Position numbers and translations under genes: made by a program. The notes beneath the pieces are model-generated. The model ran no database searches, had not been told where the DNA came from, and worked only from the letters and a program-made list of their open reading frames with translations. A DNA stretch of 64,000 bases, taken from positions 31,546,901-31,610,900 of the forward strand of contig CM049317.1 of assembly GCA_026874595.1 (NCBI GenBank). The letters run 5' to 3'. The DNA is from Sipunculus nudus. Its lineage: Eukaryota; Annelida; Sipuncula; Golfingiida; Sipunculidae. Each line of letters opens with the position of its first letter. Position 1 is the first letter of the stretch. Shown here one piece after another: positions 59,897 through 64,000 of the stretch.

Positions 59897-60886
59897 CTCT
59901 AAAACTGACATAAATCGTGGACATTTAATTTCCAGTAATCCAAAGGAAGGAGCTCTGCTGGGCGTGTAAACTTTCCGGTCAGGGCTCGCAGCTAACCAAA
60001 ATGCCCATGTACTAACAATAATACCACATGGAAGAATGTTGACTGTGTGCTGCAGGGCCCTCACATATCCTGCTGCAGGTATGGGCTCATCTGCCAGGCC
60101 ATCCCTCATGGCTTGAGTCTGAACCCTTCTGCCTGATTTTAATTGTAATGTTAGTGTATCAAAATTCTTCTGTCTCCTGAACACAAGGTGAGCCTTTGAA
60201 GCTGTGATCCGGTTGGATCTCATTTGATGCCACAGACTGGTGTCACTCTCTGTAGTCTTGTGTCCATCTCGATACCATGAGCTTGTGTTTCAGTGACCCC
60301 TAGATCATTTAGCATGACACTCTCTGGCTGTGTTAGAACAATATTAAAGTCGTTGATCATCCTGTTAGCAAGAGGGAGCTTTGGAAAATCCACGCCATCA
60401 AGAATGTTAAAACAATACAGAGAGTTATACTGCTGTCGTGTGGTTACAGCAGAACCTTTTGGGAAGCTCCCAAATTTGATATGAACCATAGGTGTTGACC
60501 GATAATTCCTGAGGGCTGGTATAATCAGGTAATTTGGTGCAACCTGCTCCAGTGAATCTGCAAGAGAGGACATGTCAGGCATGCCCCCACTGATGGGATT
60601 GTACAAGGCATTACCTTTACTGTCAGGTGTATCACTGCTGCATGCCTTCACACAAAGTTCCTGGACAGCAGCTCCACATATCTTTGGGGCCCCTCGGTTG
60701 ATGGAACTCTTGTAAGACTGAGGTTTTGGCCACATCGGACGGTACACCCCTGAGTCCTCTGGCTTTGTAGTCTGCAAGCTGGTACAGGAGTGCAGCCACA
60801 TGACTACACCCCTCACCTAACCCCTTTGCACATGTACAATAGGCTGCCTTGATGGTCACTCCAGGCATGTCCACAACTAACTGAAC
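59897..60886 (-). pseudogene. SWIM zinc finger plus YqaJ-type nuclease, transposon-borne, broken
   Basis: The exon starts after a TTGATTTCAG acceptor at 60887 with VQLVVDMPGVTIKAAY. It enters a SWIM zinc finger CTCAKGLGEGCSH (CxC-x7-CxH, about 60838-60800). A basic linker with LQEFHQPRGPK follows, then a helical middle part with PNYLIIPALRNY. The YqaJ/lambda-exonuclease-like domain shows SNRITASKAHLVF, GLADEPIPAAGYV, AASPDRK and LLEIKCP; the SPD and ExK acids are the usual catalytic set. The second residue after SPD is K and the first R, where G is common. Two frameshifts break the frame, one at GGGGCCCC (60686-60693) and one in the CTCTCTG stretch at about 60247-60254. The exon seems to end at GAG/GTTAGT (59897), and the C-terminal part was not found. 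The family acts on double-stranded DNA ends; its role in the transposon is not settled. Confidence 0.85.
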
Positions 60887-61790
60887 CTGAAATCAAATTA
60901 AGTGTAAATTAACCTAAATAATGATATATCTTTACACAAATACAAGCTTCTAATTACAAGTACTTCCATTGTACTCCCACCACCCTACAAGAACAAGGCA
61001 CCCATGGGTCTTTGCGCTCAGCTGAAACTGATCATGAGAATATTTTCATAAATACCTACTTTGTTAAAAAATACAGCAACACGAATTTTTTTAGTATAGT
61101 TATTTGAGAAATGAACACAATACACACATCTGGAGTTAAAAAACCTGTGTACTTTTATGGGCACAATGCAGGAGCTTCTAATAATTACATATTTTTCTTT
61201 AATAATTATAAAGTTAAATCAAAAGAGATTTCACAGTTGATTGAAAATGAACAATAGTAGAGTTTGTTTTAAACTCATTTGCAGAGAGGGTATATCTGAT
61301 ACAGTTGAATGTGGCATCATTGAATCAAGTTTATCTTTAAGATGTTTGGATAAAAGCAAAACATAAACATTTACATTAGAACATTAATGATGTTCATTGT
61401 ACTGTGTGTATGTGAGGTGGGTGGGGGGGGGTTGGTTCTCAGATTTTAATAAATCTGCTCTCTCTCTCTCAGTCTCAGCAGTGGACTAAGCCCATTAGTC
61501 TATACTGTACTTAATGGCATTAGAACAGAAAAGTCTGAACCCTTTAGAGCAAAAACTAACTCAAAAGCCTTTTATGGCAAACACTGACTCATCATCTTAT
61601 TAGAGAATTAAAGATTACATCATCTCATATTTTTGTATTACCCCAAAAAATTACAGACAGTAATACCACCCATGATAACAAGACAGTACACCAAAACAGT
61701 AACAAAACCAACATACAAAAAGAACATACAAAAAGGGTACTATATAAAAAGTACATATATGAATACAAATTGACCTGTTTGTTCAAAGTA
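60887..61790. other. Upstream intron/flank of the nuclease gene, unassigned
   Basis: Further exons of the nuclease gene would be expected on the minus strand but none could be recognised. A G-run lies at 61421-61430 and a CT-repeat at 61459-61471. Confidence 0.45.
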
Positions 61791-61794
61791 CCGT

Positions 61795-64000
61795 ATGACT
61801 AACAATTTATCATCTTTTCCATCTATACATTATTTTAGAAATACTTATGATGTTAATTTAAAGAAGCTAAATATTTTTGTTTTCCTTTATATGTCAAATA
61901 TATTGTGTCATACAAATTATCTATTGTGTAGTAATGGATCAAGTTTCCGTTGTCCTTCTGATATTTTGCCACAAAAGTTTCCATTTTTTTTTCTGCAGGC
62001 TTATCTGTACATTCAATCTTCCTTTGATAATCCATGTATTTTTTTAAGTTTTCAAGGTTTATCTGAACATAATTTTAGTTCTATATATAAAAGCTTTTGC
62101 ATGTATAAGAATTTTATTTTCCATTATCATATTCTTTTAAGATATTCCTAAAATAATATTCCTTTTTGTAAATAAACCAATTGGTAAACCATAAAAAATG
62201 CTTATATCTTGCCAAAACCGTTTAACAGTAGAACAATTACAAAAGAAATGCTCATACTTTTCTACCTCTGTATGGCAAAACCTACAATATGGGTCTTCAG
62301 TAAAACCAAACTTATATAATCTTTCTTTAAGATATAAATAATTATGGAGTATTTTAAACTGAAACTCACTCACTTTCTTATCCTTACATAATGTTAGACT
62401 ATTGGTATATAAAAGACCCCACTCTTCATCTATCACATTATATTTAGTACTAAACTTTTGCCTTGTACTTGAATCCTGTGTTTTAACAAGACTAATAAAA
62501 TAATCATATACCTGCTTTGCAATAACATTTTCAACTGCAATTAGCCCTTGTCTTGTTTAACAAATAAATAGATTTTGTAAAATCGACTGTCCATTATATC
62601 TCCATTGATTCAATATTTAACTTTGATTAATTATTGACCTATAAACCAAATAGTCTCTTTGTTTTGCTCCTTTTTCTTCCCACTCTTTCAAACTGACTGG
62701 ATTCCCATTCACACCAAATAATTGTTTTACATATATTAAATCTGACTGATAAAGTGACTTACAGAAGAACGCTTTGCATTTTATTTTAATATTCTTATTA
62801 TTCCATATGCAATAAGATAACTCTGGAACACGAACTTGCTTCCATGCAATAAACATATCTATGTATACATCTGGCATTGAACCTTTTAGACAGTTTTTGG
62901 TATAATTACACTCTAACAATAATTTTGTGGTCCCAAATATATCACAAAATGAGTCTATAATCACTTTCGAATCTTTTTTGGTTTTATCTAAATATCTTTT
63001 AATCCACATTATCTGTTGTGCTTTTATATAGCCATCAATACTTACCAATTCAGCCCCCTATTTTCAAATGGTTTATCAGCAGATCTCTTTTAACTCTTCC
63101 CTTTTTTTTTGTCCCTTCCATATAAAACACCATAATATATTATTTAATCGCTTTTTTTAAGTTTCCGGCATATTGAAATTTGCCAAGAGATGAGAGAGTT
63201 TAGAAAAACATAGTGTTTTAACTATTAAAATTCGCCCTTGCAATGTTAAATTTCTTTGTTTCCACATGTTTGTTATATGATATATGCTATTAATTTTATT
63301 TTCAAAATTTAATGTATTACTCATTTCTGTATTATATGATATATATGTGCCTAGCACTTTCACACATTTTGACCACACTAACCCTAAAGGTTTACTATTG
63401 CTATCTTTGTTTTTTTCTTAACCACATTGTTTCAGTTTTAGCATTATAAATGTGTAAACCTGAACATTTAGTAAACTCTCTGAACAAATCTAAAACAGTT
63501 TTAAGCGAGTCCAAATCTTTTAAGATAACAGTGGTGTCATCAGCATATAAAACCACTTTTAACTTCCTTGTTTTTAATCTTTATACCATGAATGTCTTGA
63601 TGATTCCTAATTAAACTGCAATTATTTCTAAACAGATAATAAATAAATATGGTGATAAGGGGTCTTCTTGTCTAACTCCTCTTCCTATTTTAAAATATCC
63701 TGAAGAATGTCCATTTTTCATGATACAAGCTTACACATCTTTATACAATACTTTAACCCATTTAATAAATGATTCACCAAAATTAAATCTTTTTAGCGCT
63801 GCAAAAATAAACTGCCATTCCACTGTATCGAACGCTTTTTCAAATTTAAAACCATTTAATTTACATTTATCTACATAAAATAAAGAATCTAAGATGGTTC
63901 TTATTGCCTCTGTCATTGGTGTATTTTTTACATATCCAAATTGGTTTCTATGTATGATTTTTGACAAAACATGCTTACCTCTAAAAGATAAGGCTTTTGT
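61795..64000 (-). pseudogene. L1/Tx1-like LINE, RT and C-terminal part, continues beyond window
   Basis: Read from 64000 down, the RT has KIIHRNQFGYVKNTPMTEAI, FEKAFDTVEWQFIFAALKRF, GRGVRQEDPLSPYLFII (about 63690-63640), IHGIKIKNKEVK, VLYADDTTVILKDLDSLK (YADD at 63536-63547) and VKVLGTYISYNTE with WKQRNLTLQGRILIVKTLCF (63378-63160). The C-terminal part has a tail with PELSYCIWNN (62617-63048) and a zinc knuckle CRFCHTEVEKYEHFFCNC (near 62285-62230), then the remnant NKILIHAKAFIYRTK with stops. Frames shift at about 63553-63562 and 63611-63620. Motif A reads GFKFEKAFD instead of the usual DFEKAFD, so its catalytic Asp is missing. In a live copy this protein primes and copies RNA at the nicked target. 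Confidence 0.9.

Noticed and set aside
61795-62151. 118-codon plus-strand frame, Phe/Ser/Tyr-rich
   Set aside because: It is antisense to the LINE 3' end.
1-64000. CRISPR arrays, operons or bacterial features
   Set aside because: The window is animal nuclear DNA with introns, LINEs and SINEs. No spaced direct-repeat array or bacterial gene order is present.

Overview
This is AT-rich animal nuclear DNA. No complete host gene can be shown. It is dominated by decayed transposable elements, tRNA-derived short repeats, (TA)n microsatellites and many diverged repeat families. The element mix suggests a lophotrochozoan, most likely a mollusc: a THAP/DDE transposase beside a SWIM-YqaJ nuclease gene, a Ty3/gypsy relic, L1/Tx1-like LINEs, tRNA SINEs, and the repeat with a GTCCGTCC-rich terminus often met in bivalve and gastropod DNA. 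This placement is inference, because nothing in the window fixes the species.

Layout. 1-7.7 kb holds mostly unassigned DNA, one tRNA-derived SINE (2845-3238) and a degenerate hexamer tract rich in ATGCAAAT octamers. 7765-8534 looks like a solo LTR on the minus strand, with TATA box, poly(A) signal and a terminal hairpin. 9.2-10.3 kb has a candidate small exon with a strong splice acceptor and a four-unit tandem array around GGTGGCGCCACC. 11-12.3 kb has (TA)n tracts tied to a SINE-like tail. 13.25-18.1 kb is a Ty3/gypsy relic (gag, protease, RT, RNase H) lying between two diverged direct repeats. 18.8-19.3 kb is a tandem pair with palindromes. 19.3-31 kb is largely unassigned. 31.0-32.4 kb is a dead plus-strand LINE RT carrying a (TA)n insert. 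41.3-41.75 kb is a compact element with inverted ends, (TA)n at both edges and a tRNA-like core. 42.2-42.4 kb is a tRNA-like pair. 43.98-49.17 kb is bounded by inverted termini backed by tandem repeats in opposite orientation, like a foldback element. 51.2-52.2 kb is a LINE endonuclease and linker relic on the minus strand. 53.5-55.6 kb holds repeat modules in a permuted order on opposite strands.

The most coherent gene set is at 57.9-60.9 kb. A plus-strand THAP plus DDE transposase faces a minus-strand gene with a SWIM zinc finger and a YqaJ-type nuclease domain. This pairing fits ISL2EU-type DNA transposons. Both genes carry frameshifts, so the copy looks non-autonomous. The window ends inside a minus-strand L1/Tx1-like LINE (61.8-64.0 kb) with its YADD box intact but with frameshifts and a lost motif A aspartate.

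Coordinates of diverged repeats are approximate. They were aligned by eye, without database searches.
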